Source: an uncultured Novosphingobium sp. | Lineage (GTDB): Bacteria; Pseudomonadota; Alphaproteobacteria; Sphingomonadales; Sphingomonadaceae | Direction of reading: 5' to 3' | Assembly (NCBI GenBank): GCA_937996535.1 | Contig: CALKVF010000063.1 | Location: 1 to 16,619, forward strand | Length of the DNA stretch: 16,619 nucleotides | Part shown: positions 6,366 to 13,114 of the stretch, in pieces | Numbering within the stretch: the first letter of the stretch is position 1 | Layout: every line of letters begins with the position of its first letter | The notes under the pieces: model-generated | What the model was told of the DNA's origin: nothing | What the model saw: the letters and a program-made list of their open reading frames with translations, nothing else | The model's database searches: none | Made by a program: the position numbers and the translations under genes

Positions 6366-6961
6366 GCTCCGCCTCCTGCGCAATCGATCCGGGTTACGCG
6401 CGGAACCGGGATCGCGTGAAGATCGGCCTGCACCGCGGGCGCGGGATTGTAGAGCCGCAGCGTGATATCGAACGCCCCGGCATTGCGGGTCGAGGCCCAG
6501 GCCCCATCGCCTTCGCGCTTGCTGGCCAGCAGCGCCGTCCAGTTTCCGGCGGCATCGGGCCGCACTTCGGTAGCATCGAACGACAGCGCATCGTCATCGT
6601 TGATCGGCAGGAAATTGTCGGCCGCATAGACCGTGACCGACCACCAGCGCGCGGGCATCGCCCCGCCGCTCACCCGGTAACGGCAGCCTTCGCGCAGCGG
6701 CTGGCCCTGATCGTCGCGCCGGGTGGTGAGATAGATCGCCTGCGACTTGTTGAGCGCCAGCAGCCCGCGCACCGCGACCTGCGCCCGGGTCCACGCATCG
6801 GCATCGACCGCGCCCGCCACGCTCGATCCCGTCCAGCCCTTGACCTCAACCCCGCGGGCGCCGGCATGGGCCATCACCCACCAGCCCGAGGCTGCTCCCA
6901 GCACCAGCCCGGCCGCCAGAGTGAGCGGCATGGTCCAGCGGCGATAGGCGTGCCTAGCCAA
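6362..6961 (-). CDS. DUF1214 domain protein (stand-alone)
   Basis: A 199-aa protein if started at TTG 6961, or 189 aa from ATG 6931. A basic start and a hydrophobic stretch (about residues 12-32) give a membrane anchor or signal. The body shows DUF1214 features: AIYLTTRRDDQGQPLREGCRY (75-95), ARWWSVTVYAADNFLPIND (104-122) and a final ITLRLYNP (166-173). The TTG start is preferred weakly because it overlaps the upstream stop by 8 nt and has GGAG 10 nt before it, while the ATG has no good ribosome site. The 3' end overlaps the DUF1254 gene (ATGA). DUF1214 usually occurs as the C-terminal half of DUF1254-DUF1214 proteins, so gene order here is reversed relative to the fusion. The role is unknown. 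Confidence 0.78.
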   Translation of the reverse strand: MARHAYRRWTMPLTLAAGLVLGAASGWWVMAHAGARGVEVKGWTGSSVAGAVDADAWTRAQVAVRGLLALNKSQAIYLTTRRDDQGQPLREGCRYRVSGGAMPARWWSVTVYAADNFLPINDDDALSFDATEVRPDAAGNWTALLASKREGDGAWASTRNAGAFDITLRLYNPAPAVQADLHAIPVPRVTRIDCAGGGA

Positions 6962-8039
6962 GGTCGAGGAACTCCTTGAGGCTATAGGGCTGATAGGGGC
7001 CGATGATCAGTTGCTCGAACACGCCGGTGCCCTCGCCGCGCTTGTCGCTGACGATCCGGCACGGCAGCTGGACGTGGTAATTGTCCATCTGCCCCGGGTT
7101 GCACTGGGCAATGCCGAAATCCTCGCGCTCGACCTCAAGCGGGCCGTGCCACAGCCCGTGGCCCCACTTGGGCGAGGTATAGCCGATGCCGCGCATCTGG
7201 AACCGGCCCAGCACTTCGAAAGTCAGGGTTTCCGGGCCATCGGCGCCATCGATAGTGAGCGTGCCCTTGGCCGGCCAACGGGTGCCCGGGGCCATCGGCG
7301 ATGCCATTTCGCCTTCGGTGTCGATCAGGGCATCGGCATCGGCGCCATCGAGCGCGATCACCGCGCGGGTGTTCCACTTGTTGCCCTTGGCATCGGCGTT
7401 GACGTGGAAGAACACGCTACTGTCCGCAAAGTTGATCGGCGTCCACTGCCAGAAGAAGCCGGGTACCACGCCGGTCCCGTGCGGCTGCTGGTCGCTCGCG
7501 CCAACCGGGCGCACGCCCCAGCTGCGATCGCGGGTGCCGCTGGTGCCCGGCGCGCAGTCCTCGCGCTTGCCGTCGATCTCGATCCAGCCGGTGTAGTGCC
7601 CGTTCTGGGTCAGGCGCGTATAGTCCATGAAGGTGCGCGGCCCGATCCGGTGGATGAAGCGCGGCTCCTCGATCGGGAAGGCGCGGCCCGTAAAGGTGAG
7701 GTCAGCCTTGATCCCTTCCCCATCGACCGTCACCCGCAGCTTTTGCAGCGGTTCGATCACTTCGATACGGATCGGCCCGACCTGTAGATCGAACCGCTCC
7801 ATCCCCAGTTCACGCGAGGCATGGAGGTTGTACTGCACCCCGTCGCGGATCGCGGAAAAGTGCGCGTCGGCCACGTTGAGGTGCGGATAGATGCCAAAGG
7901 CCACGGCAAAGAAGCCCGAGCCATCGGGCGCATAGCCGTTGAAGAAATAGCGATCGTAGAAATTGCGATCGGTGCCGGCATAGGCAATCGGCTCCGGGGT
8001 CTGGTGGAGCGGAAAATCGTCACCCTTGGTCAGGACCAT
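6954..8039 (-). CDS. Conserved hypothetical protein (361 aa), beta-rich
   Basis: I do not firmly recognise this protein. It has no signal peptide or membrane segment, and the sequence alternates in a way that suggests mostly beta strands. A notable motif is TSGTRDRSWGVRPVG (166-180), a glycine/aromatic turn that resembles motifs in lipocalin-like or CrtC/AttH-like two-barrel proteins; that link is tentative. The second half has WHGPLEVEREDFGIAQCNPG. The start is placed at ATG 8039 because AAGGA lies about 9 nt upstream on the - strand; a TTG at 8045 directly after the neighbour's stop is possible. The gap to the phosphotransferase gene is 6 nt, so it belongs to the same operon. The pairing suggests a substrate- or lipid-handling role, but this is a guess. 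Confidence 0.7.
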   Translation of the reverse strand: MVLTKGDDFPLHQTPEPIAYAGTDRNFYDRYFFNGYAPDGSGFFAVAFGIYPHLNVADAHFSAIRDGVQYNLHASRELGMERFDLQVGPIRIEVIEPLQKLRVTVDGEGIKADLTFTGRAFPIEEPRFIHRIGPRTFMDYTRLTQNGHYTGWIEIDGKREDCAPGTSGTRDRSWGVRPVGASDQQPHGTGVVPGFFWQWTPINFADSSVFFHVNADAKGNKWNTRAVIALDGADADALIDTEGEMASPMAPGTRWPAKGTLTIDGADGPETLTFEVLGRFQMRGIGYTSPKWGHGLWHGPLEVEREDFGIAQCNPGQMDNYHVQLPCRIVSDKRGEGTGVFEQLIIGPYQPYSLKEFLDLG

Positions 8040-8045
8040 CGTCAA

Positions 8046-9119
8046 TTATCCTTTGATCTTGGCAATGCTGCCATGCTGGAGGGCAAGAGCGCAGCCACCG
8101 CGCGCCATCGACAGGAAGTTTTCATCGCCGCGCGGAGTGCGCTCGACATAGGCGGCGCTGAACACCGCGGTTGAAACGCCGTGAAGCGCGCCGATCACAT
8201 AATCGTCCCAGATGGAATCGCGGGTCATCGGCACGCCGCGCGCGGTCATTTCCGCGCAGTAGAGATCAAGCAGTTCGCCCTCGTGCGCCCGGCGCAGCGG
8301 ATCGCCGATCCCGGTGCCCAGGAAATAGCCGATGTCGGTCAGGCCATTGCCGACCGCGATGGTCTGCCAATCGAGCACAGCGATGTCCTCGGCCCCGCCC
8401 TTGATGTCGAACAGCATGTTGTCGAGCCGGAAATCGCCGTGGACGATCGACCGGATCGGCGCCTGCCGACCGAACCAGTATTCGCTCGCCTCGTTCAATT
8501 CCTCGCACAGCGCCATGAATTCGGGCTCAAGCGTATCGGCATAGCGTTCGCGGAAGATCGCCTGAGCATTGGGATAGAGCGCCTTGACCTGATCGGTCTG
8601 GGCCGGATTGGGCTGGAGCCAGGGAATATCCAGCAAGGCCCGGTTATCCCAGCTTGGCGCGTGGATCGCGGCAGCCTGCTTGACCCCGGCGCGGGCATCG
8701 GCGGCCGAGCAGCTGGCCAGCTGGTTGCCGCCGCGTGCCGGGCCAAGGTCTTCGAACAGCAGGATGAAATCGACGCCATTATCGGCGATTTCGGCGACCA
8801 GCGCACCGGGTGCCCGCACATCGAGCTGCGGGCAGACATCGCGGTAGAACCCGACCTCCTTGGAATAGAGCCCGAATGCCCCGGCGGTCTGGCGGCTGGT
8901 TTCATCAGCGGCGGGGAATTTGCCCGCGATCGTCGCCGGCCCGGCACCGGGCTTGTCATAGGTCAGCGTGATGCGGGCGCTATCACCCACCTGACCCGTG
9001 CCGATCGGCACCCAGGCCAGCGCGGTTACCGCCGCATCGCCAATCACGCCTGCCGTGCGCAAACGCTCGGTAAGCCAGCCCGCCTCGATCGCATCGGGGT
9101 GCGAAGGAAAGTCCGCCAT
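8046..9119 (-). CDS. APH-like phosphotransferase family protein
   Basis: A 357-aa protein with the aminoglycoside-phosphotransferase/choline-kinase fold. The catalytic segment VHGDFRLDNMLFDIK (226-240) gives catalytic D229 and metal-binding N234, and AVLDWQT (247-253) supplies the second metal aspartate D250. K67 in AGKFPA and E88 in SKEVGFY could be the ATP lysine and its glutamate partner. It should transfer phosphate from ATP to a hydroxyl of a small molecule. Such chromosomal members are common in sphingomonads and mycobacteria near acyl-CoA or steroid genes, and are seldom antibiotic resistance genes. It is the first gene of the four-gene - strand operon. The start is ATG 9119, with purine-rich GAGAGAG just before it. 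The inverted repeat at 9150-9169 lies in its upstream region. Confidence 0.88.
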   Translation of the reverse strand: MADFPSHPDAIEAGWLTERLRTAGVIGDAAVTALAWVPIGTGQVGDSARITLTYDKPGAGPATIAGKFPAADETSRQTAGAFGLYSKEVGFYRDVCPQLDVRAPGALVAEIADNGVDFILLFEDLGPARGGNQLASCSAADARAGVKQAAAIHAPSWDNRALLDIPWLQPNPAQTDQVKALYPNAQAIFRERYADTLEPEFMALCEELNEASEYWFGRQAPIRSIVHGDFRLDNMLFDIKGGAEDIAVLDWQTIAVGNGLTDIGYFLGTGIGDPLRRAHEGELLDLYCAEMTARGVPMTRDSIWDDYVIGALHGVSTAVFSAAYVERTPRGDENFLSMARGGCALALQHGSIAKIKG

Positions 9120-9149
9120 TCAGTTCTCTCTCATCTCGACGCGTTGTGC

Positions 9150-9169
9150 GTTTAAGCAAACGGTTAAAC
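9150..9169. promoter_or_regulatory. Inverted repeat upstream of phosphotransferase operon (candidate operator)
   Basis: GTTTAA (9150-9155) and TTAAAC (9164-9169) form a perfect 6-bp inverted repeat with an 8-nt spacer, GCAAACGG. It starts 31 nt upstream of the start codon of the - strand operon. The size and shape suit a TetR-type dimer site. It also resembles a CtrA pair (TTAA, spacer, TTAA), but the spacer is 8 instead of the usual 7. The 9120-9343 region holds nothing else gene-like that I can support. Confidence 0.35.
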
Positions 9170-9293
9170 CACGGGAGCGGGGCACTGGCAAGGCGCAACC
9201 GCGCCCGCGTCCGAGAATGCGCACCCGCCGCCCGAACACCCTCCTTTTTTGCGCCGTCCCAATCCGGAACACCGCGGATTTCCTAGTGTTTTG

Positions 9294-9301
9294 TTAACCA
9301 T
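9294..9301 (+). promoter_or_regulatory. CtrA-like half site TTAACCAT
   Basis: TTAACCAT matches the short CtrA recognition element reported in alphaproteobacteria and lies 42 nt upstream of the small ORF at 9344. A single 8-mer carries little statistical weight, so this is a pointer only. Confidence 0.25.
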
Positions 9302-9343
9302 ACCAGTCTGTTTACCCCGACTGACGGGTGTTAATTCGATTGT

Positions 9344-9523
9344 ATGTCCTACGAACAGAACGGCGATACCATGACCCACCTGGCCCTGGTCGATGACCTC
9401 ACCGCATGTCTGAAAGCGCTTGACCAGCTCGGCGCCAATGTTGCCGCTGCCCACGTCGATGCGGCAATTCACGCGCTGCTGCGCAGCGTAGAGGGCGGAA
9501 AAACATCCATCGAATCGGAGTGA
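9344..9523 (+). CDS. Small hypothetical protein, 59 aa
   Basis: An ORF from ATG 9344 (alternative ATG 9371) to TGA 9521-9523. The product is acidic to neutral with an amphipathic helical centre (DLTACLKALDQLG, residues 18-30, and HVDAAIHALLRSVEG, 37-51) and no membrane segment. Codon use is strongly G/C at third positions across the middle of the frame, as in neighbouring genes, which favours real coding. No clear Shine-Dalgarno precedes either start. It lies between the divergent phosphotransferase operon and the MarR-like regulator. I do not recognise a family; helical small proteins of this type are common in sphingomonads, often next to regulators. Confidence 0.5.
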   Translation: MSYEQNGDTMTHLALVDDLTACLKALDQLGANVAAAHVDAAIHALLRSVEGGKTSIESE

Positions 9524-9545
9524 TTTTACAATATTACCACCCATT

Positions 9546-9559
9546 TTCGATGTGATCAG
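9546..9559. promoter_or_regulatory. Third copy of the ribB-upstream motif core
   Basis: TTCGATGTGATCAG is the exact reverse complement of 3139-3152 in element 1, and its TTCGATGTGAT core also occurs in element 2. The left arm is degenerate here (CCATTT in place of ATCACAT), so the palindrome is only partial. It lies 111 nt upstream of the MarR-like gene, in the 146-nt gap 9524-9669. The rest of that gap is unusually AT-rich at its start (TTTTACAATATTACC), with a small GTTG/CAAC repeat at 9601-9614. Confidence 0.35.
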
Positions 9560-9669
9560 AAAAGACACCTAAGCACTTGTCCTCCTAAGCTTAATCGGAA
9601 GTTGTCACGGCAACACGGACTGGCCCGCTATCCCAAGCAGCTGGCCCGCCCTCTTTTTCCGGATAGTGG

Positions 9670-10233
9670 ATGACAGTGCACGATCGGCATCGCATGGAAG
9701 ACCAGTCGCAGGACGGCGAATTGCAGCGCCTGCGCTCCATCGCCGCGGATCTGACGGCACTCGTCACCGCCCTGCTCGAACGCGAACAGCGCCGCATTCC
9801 TGCGGGCGACGATGGCGATGCGGCGGCAAGCGAGGCCGCGAATGATCTGGCCGATTACACCCGGCTTTCCAGCGAAGACCTTGACCAGCTGAGCGAACAG
9901 GCGCGGATGATCTATCGCTCGCGCCGGATGCGCCCGCGCATTTTTGCCGATGACGGGCTGTTCGGCGAACCGGCGTGGGACATCCTGCTCGACCTGTTCA
10001 TCGCCGAATCCGGGCGCAAGCCGCTCTCGGTTACCTCGGCCTGCATCGGCGCGGCCGTGCCAACCAGCACCGCGCTGCGCTGGATCGCGATCCTTGAAGA
10101 GCGCGGGTTCCTCTCGCGCGAGAATGACCCCGCCGATGCGCGCCGGGTGTTCCTGCGCCTGACCGGTCAGGGCTACGCCAAGATGGTCACCTATTTCCTT
10201 GCCCTGCAACGCGAAGGGGCCGCCACCGCCTGA
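9670..10233 (+). CDS. MarR-like winged-helix DNA-binding protein
   Basis: A 187-aa protein. Residues ~15-45 are predicted to be helical and may dimerise. Residues ~46-65 form an acidic, alanine-rich linker. Residues ~100-185 form a winged-helix domain: WDILLDLFIAE, then PLSVTSACIGAAVPTSTALRWI (recognition helix around 131-141), then LEERGFLSRENDPADARRVFLRLTGQG with the D-x-R wing typical of MarR. The N-terminal region is longer than in standard MarR proteins (~145 aa). It presumably binds DNA as a dimer; the target and ligand are unknown. The start is ATG 9670; an internal ATG at 9694 is possible since neither has a strong ribosome site. The gene ends 53 nt from the convergent enolase gene, with no clear terminator in the gap. 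Confidence 0.8.
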   Translation: MTVHDRHRMEDQSQDGELQRLRSIAADLTALVTALLEREQRRIPAGDDGDAAASEAANDLADYTRLSSEDLDQLSEQARMIYRSRRMRPRIFADDGLFGEPAWDILLDLFIAESGRKPLSVTSACIGAAVPTSTALRWIAILEERGFLSRENDPADARRVFLRLTGQGYAKMVTYFLALQREGAATA

Positions 10234-10286
10234 GCCCCGCAGGATTCAGGCAGCAACGGCCCCGAAATTCGCAAGCCTGGCTGGCG

Positions 10287-11573
10287 TCAGACGGAAATCC
10301 GTCCGAACGCCTTCGCGCCGGCATAGTGCGCGGCATCGCCCAGCTCTTCCTCGATGCGGATCAGCTGGTTGTACTTGGCAAGCCGGTCCGAACGGGCGAG
10401 ACTGCCGGTCTTGATCTGGCCGCAGTTGGTGGCCACCGCGAGATCGGCGATGGTCGCGTCTTCGGTTTCCCCCGAACGGTGCGACATGACAGCGGTATAG
10501 CCGTTGCGGTTGGCAATGCTGACCGCGTCGAGCGTTTCCGACAGCGAGCCGATCTGGTTCACCTTGACCAGCAGCGAATTGGCCAGCCCCTTGCCGATGC
10601 CCATTTCCAGACGCTTGGAATTGGTCACGAACAGATCGTCACCGACCAGCTGGACCTTGCCGCCGATCTTGTCGGTCAGGGCCTTCCAGCCTTCGAAATC
10701 GTCTTCGCCCATGCCGTCCTCGATCGAGATGATCGGATAGGCAGCCGCCAGATCGGCCAGGTAGTCGGCCATCTGCACCGGCGAGAGCGAGAGCCCTTCA
10801 CCGCTGATTTCGTACTTGCCGTTCTTGAAGAACTCGGTCGCAGCGCAATCGAGCGCAAGCATCATGTCGGTGCCCGGCTTGAACCCGGCCTTTTCGATCG
10901 AGGCCATGACGAAATCGAGCGCGGCGCGGGTGCTCGACAGGTTCGGCGCGAAGCCGCCTTCATCGCCCACGGCCGTCGCCAGACCCTTTTCGTGCAGGCC
11001 CTTCTTGAGGGTGTGGAACACCTCGGCGCCCCACCGCACGGCTTCGGCGATGCTCGAGGCACCAACCGGCATGATCATGAATTCCTGGAAGTCGATCGGG
11101 TTATCGGCATGTTCGCCGCCGTTGATGATGTTCATCATCGGCACCGGCAGGACATGGGCCGAAACGCCGCCAACATAGGCATAGAGCGGCAGGCCGCGTG
11201 CATTGGCCGACGCCTTGGCAATCGCCAGCGAGGTGCCGAGAATCGCATTGGCGCCGAGGCGGCTCTTGTTCTCGGTGCCATCGAACGCGATCATGGTCAT
11301 GTCGATGTCGCGCTGATCTTCGCCGTCGAGGCCGAGCAGTTCTTCGCGGATCTCGCCGTTGACGGCTTCCACCGCCTTGAGCACGCCCTTGCCGAGATAG
11401 CGGCTCTTGTCGCCATCGCGCAGTTCAACGGCTTCATGCGCGCCGGTCGAAGCGCCCGAGGGCACCGCGGCGCGGCCAAAGCTGCCGTCTTCGAGCAGAA
11501 CGTCAACTTCGACCGTGGGATTGCCACGGCTGTCGAGGATTTCGCGGGCGTGAATGTCAATGATCGCGGTCAT
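10287..11573 (-). CDS. eno: Enolase (phosphopyruvate hydratase)
   Basis: A 428-aa enolase that interconverts 2-phosphoglycerate and phosphoenolpyruvate in glycolysis and gluconeogenesis. The match is complete: SGASTG (39-44), the catalytic acid E205 in VGDEGGFAPN, metal ligands D242, E285 (ISIEDGM) and D312 (VGDDLF), the catalytic base K337 in LLVKVNQIGS, MSHRSGET (363-370) and K388 in GQIKTGSLARSDR. The start is ATG 11573, which gives the family's MTAIIDIHAREILDSRGNPT beginning and has AGGAG 11 nt before it; the open frame further upstream is not enolase. The gene is alone on its strand, divergent from the YqjD-like operon. A candidate promoter lies at 11690-11719. Confidence 0.98.
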   Translation of the reverse strand: MTAIIDIHAREILDSRGNPTVEVDVLLEDGSFGRAAVPSGASTGAHEAVELRDGDKSRYLGKGVLKAVEAVNGEIREELLGLDGEDQRDIDMTMIAFDGTENKSRLGANAILGTSLAIAKASANARGLPLYAYVGGVSAHVLPVPMMNIINGGEHADNPIDFQEFMIMPVGASSIAEAVRWGAEVFHTLKKGLHEKGLATAVGDEGGFAPNLSSTRAALDFVMASIEKAGFKPGTDMMLALDCAATEFFKNGKYEISGEGLSLSPVQMADYLADLAAAYPIISIEDGMGEDDFEGWKALTDKIGGKVQLVGDDLFVTNSKRLEMGIGKGLANSLLVKVNQIGSLSETLDAVSIANRNGYTAVMSHRSGETEDATIADLAVATNCGQIKTGSLARSDRLAKYNQLIRIEEELGDAAHYAGAKAFGRISV

Positions 11574-11665
11574 GGCGGGTTCATCTCCTGACGGTGATTT
11601 TGGGGGCGAGGAAGTTGGCCCGCTCCTTGGCAGCCACGGGCCGTGCAGGCAAGTTGCAATGCAGC

Positions 11666-11694
11666 ATGACAAGGCCTTGCTTCGCCACTATTGT
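11666..11694 (+). promoter_or_regulatory. Predicted sigma70-type promoter for the YqjD-like operon
   Basis: ATGACA (11666-11671, five of six matches to TTGACA) and TATTGT (11689-11694, four of six to TATAAT) are separated by 17 nt. The start site would be near 11701, giving a leader of about 47 nt before the ATG at 11748. The -10 overlaps the predicted -10 of the enolase promoter on the other strand. Confidence 0.45.
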
Positions 11695-11719
11695 ATACCC
11701 ACATGAATTGTGAGCCCAA
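11690..11719 (-). promoter_or_regulatory. Predicted sigma70-type promoter for enolase
   Basis: On the - strand, TTGGGC (plus 11714-11719) and TACAAT (plus 11690-11695, five of six to TATAAT) are separated by 18 nt. The start would be near 11683, leaving a leader of about 110 nt before the enolase ATG at 11573. An AATTG/CAATT repeat (11706-11721) overlaps the -35. Confidence 0.4.
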
Positions 11720-11747
11720 TTTCACGGGCGCAGAAAGGGCAAGAACG

Positions 11748-12332
11748 ATGGCCAAGACCCCCGCCTCCACCACCAAGCCCGCCGCCGCCAAGAAGCCGGC
11801 CGCGAAGAAGCCCGCCGCGCGCAAGACCGCGGCTCCGAAGGCCGCGCCTGCCGCCACTCCGGCCAAGGCCAAGTTCGCCAAGGCGATCGAGGAAGCCCGC
11901 GCGGGTGCCGTTGCGCTTCGCGCCGAAGCCCAGGCCAAGGCTGGCGCCTACCGCGACCAGCTGAGCGCCCGCAGCGGCGATTGGGTCGAAGAGGCCAAGG
12001 ATCTCGCCGGTCAGGCCAAGGACCGCGCCAGCGAACTGGCCCATGAAGGCAAGATCAAGACCAGCGATGCGATTGCCAGCCTGGGCAAGATCGTGGCCGA
12101 CAATGCCGGGACGATCGATGAAAAGCTCGGCGCGCGCTATGGCGACTATGCCCGCACCACCGCCCGCACCATGCAGGAAACCGCCGCCAAGATCGAATCC
12201 AAGGATCTGGGCGAACTGGGCAATGACGCCAAGGAATTCGTCCGCAAGAGCCCGGGGCTGGCCATCGGCATTGCTGCTGCGGCAGGCTTCCTGATCTCGC
12301 GCCTGTTCAAGGGCGGTTCGGCCGAAGATTGA
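11748..12332 (+). CDS. YqjD/ElaB (DUF883)-like membrane-anchored protein with histone-H1-like N-terminal tail
   Basis: A 194-aa protein. Residues 1-42 are almost only Ala, Lys, Pro, Thr and Arg with repeated AAKKPAAKKPAARK units, a strongly basic disordered tail like that of histone H1-like bacterial proteins. Residues ~43-165 are helical with heptad-like Ala/Glu/Lys patterning (possible coiled coil). Residues ~168-186 (SPGLAIGIAAAAGFLISRLF) form a glycine-containing C-terminal membrane helix. The FVRKSPGLAIGIAAAAGFLISRL ending is like YqjD and ElaB, which anchor to the inner membrane and bind ribosomes in Escherichia coli. The basic tail could bind nucleic acid or ribosomes; that is inference. 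The start is ATG 11748 with AAAGGG 8 nt upstream; a TTG at 11691 is rejected. It is first of four genes for small membrane proteins. Confidence 0.75.
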   Translation: MAKTPASTTKPAAAKKPAAKKPAARKTAAPKAAPAATPAKAKFAKAIEEARAGAVALRAEAQAKAGAYRDQLSARSGDWVEEAKDLAGQAKDRASELAHEGKIKTSDAIASLGKIVADNAGTIDEKLGARYGDYARTTARTMQETAAKIESKDLGELGNDAKEFVRKSPGLAIGIAAAAGFLISRLFKGGSAED

Positions 12333-12366
12333 CAGCCCGCCTGAAAGCCGGCCTGCCTGATCGCCG

Positions 12367-12756
12367 ATGACCACTGAACAACCCCCGCTGATCGTCGAAC
12401 CCGACGAAACCGATGCCGACCGCTCGCTGGTGGACGATGTCCGCCAGATGGTGGACGATGGGCGCGTCCTGTTTGAAGCGGAACTCGCCTATCAGAAAAG
12501 CCGCGCGGCTGCCGCGGGCGACGGCATCAAGGGGATCGCCGGATGGGCCGCACTGGCGCTGGCGCTGGTGTTCTTCGCGCTGATGGCGCTGGTCATGGGA
12601 CTGCTGCTGGCATTGACCCCGCTTGTTGGCGGCTGGGGCGCGATGGCGCTGGTCGTGCTGGGCCTGCTGCTGACGGCTGGCCTGTCCGGCTGGGCCGCTG
12701 CCCGGCGCTGGAAGGCCATGGCAGCCCAGCTTTCTGCGCAGGATCCCGCAGCATGA
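12367..12756 (+). CDS. Phage-holin-superfamily III / YqjE-like membrane protein
   Basis: A 129-aa protein. An acidic N-terminus (residues 1-35) is followed by an amphipathic helix (FEAELAYQKSRAAAAGDG), then two hydrophobic helices at about 58-84 and 88-112 joined by a short turn (TPLVGG), and a basic C-terminal stub AARRWKAM. This layout fits the Phage_holin_3_6/YqjE family. In Escherichia coli yqjE follows yqjD, the same order as here. The name reflects fold similarity; nothing points to lysis and no phage genes are nearby. It starts at ATG 12367, 34 nt after the previous gene, without a strong ribosome site. Its TGA overlaps the next ATG (ATGA). Confidence 0.75.
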   Translation: MTTEQPPLIVEPDETDADRSLVDDVRQMVDDGRVLFEAELAYQKSRAAAAGDGIKGIAGWAALALALVFFALMALVMGLLLALTPLVGGWGAMALVVLGLLLTAGLSGWAAARRWKAMAAQLSAQDPAA

Positions 12757-13067
12757 GCAATCTTGGCGATATCCGCAGCGCACGCAACGCCGCCCGGGCG
12801 CGCTTCGACGCCCGGCTGACCCAGGTTCGCGCCGATCTTGCCGCACGCGGTGTCGGCGGCCGGATCGCCGACAAGGCCAGCGGCGACATCAAGCAGGCGC
12901 TGGGCGAAGCGGCCAATGTCGCGCGTGAGAGCAAGGGTATCATCGCCGGAGCCGCTGCCGCGCTCGCGCTATGGTTCCTGCGCGGCCCGCTGCTGAAGCT
13001 GGTTCACGAACGCCTCGCCTCCCGCGGCGCCGCAGCTGCCGAGACAGACGCGGTTCAGGAAGACTGA
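12753..13067 (+). CDS. Small single-pass membrane protein (YqjK/DUF3618-like)
   Basis: A 104-aa protein. Residues 1-60 are a charged helix rich in Arg and Ala (SARNAARARFDARLTQVRADL), residues ~62-80 one membrane helix (GIIAGAAAALALWFLRGPLL), and the tail is acidic. Arg-rich helix plus one membrane span resembles DUF3618 proteins, and by position YqjK, though similarity is weak for such low-complexity sequence. It overlaps the YqjE-like gene by 4 nt, so coupling is near certain. It probably works with its neighbours as an envelope-associated set. Confidence 0.65.
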   Translation: MSNLGDIRSARNAARARFDARLTQVRADLAARGVGGRIADKASGDIKQALGEAANVARESKGIIAGAAAALALWFLRGPLLKLVHERLASRGAAAAETDAVQED

Positions 13068-13114
13068 GCTAAACGGCTTTAAAAACCTGCCTTTTCCTGC
13101 AAGGAGATCGATGC

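Noticed and set aside
8046..9119. Aminoglycoside resistance gene
   Set aside because: The APH-like fold is shared by many metabolic kinases. The operon context and codon use are chromosomal, with no mobile element nearby.
7011..9155. Long + strand open frames opposite the phosphotransferase operon
   Set aside because: Antisense shadows of strongly supported genes, with no recognisable motifs or ribosome sites.
9601..9614. GTTG-N6-CAAC inverted repeat before the MarR-like gene
   Set aside because: Arms of 4 bp are too short to call an operator without conservation data.
10234..10286. Terminator between the MarR-like gene and enolase
   Set aside because: I found no stem followed by a T-run on either strand in this convergent gap.
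10326..11591. 421-codon + strand frame opposite enolase
   Set aside because: Enolase on the - strand is certain. The + strand product has no family similarity.
11574..11672. N-terminal extension of enolase from an ATG at 11672
   Set aside because: The extension is not enolase-like, and AGGAG lies at a workable distance before ATG 11573.
11706..11721. Lac-operator-like AATTGTGAGC sequence
   Set aside because: Only the left half resembles the lac operator. The AATTG/CAATT repeat has 5-bp arms and is likely chance overlap with the predicted promoter.
12367..12756. Prophage holin
   Set aside because: The holin-superfamily label reflects fold only. There are no endolysin, spanin or other phage genes nearby, and the operon matches the chromosomal yqj-type set.
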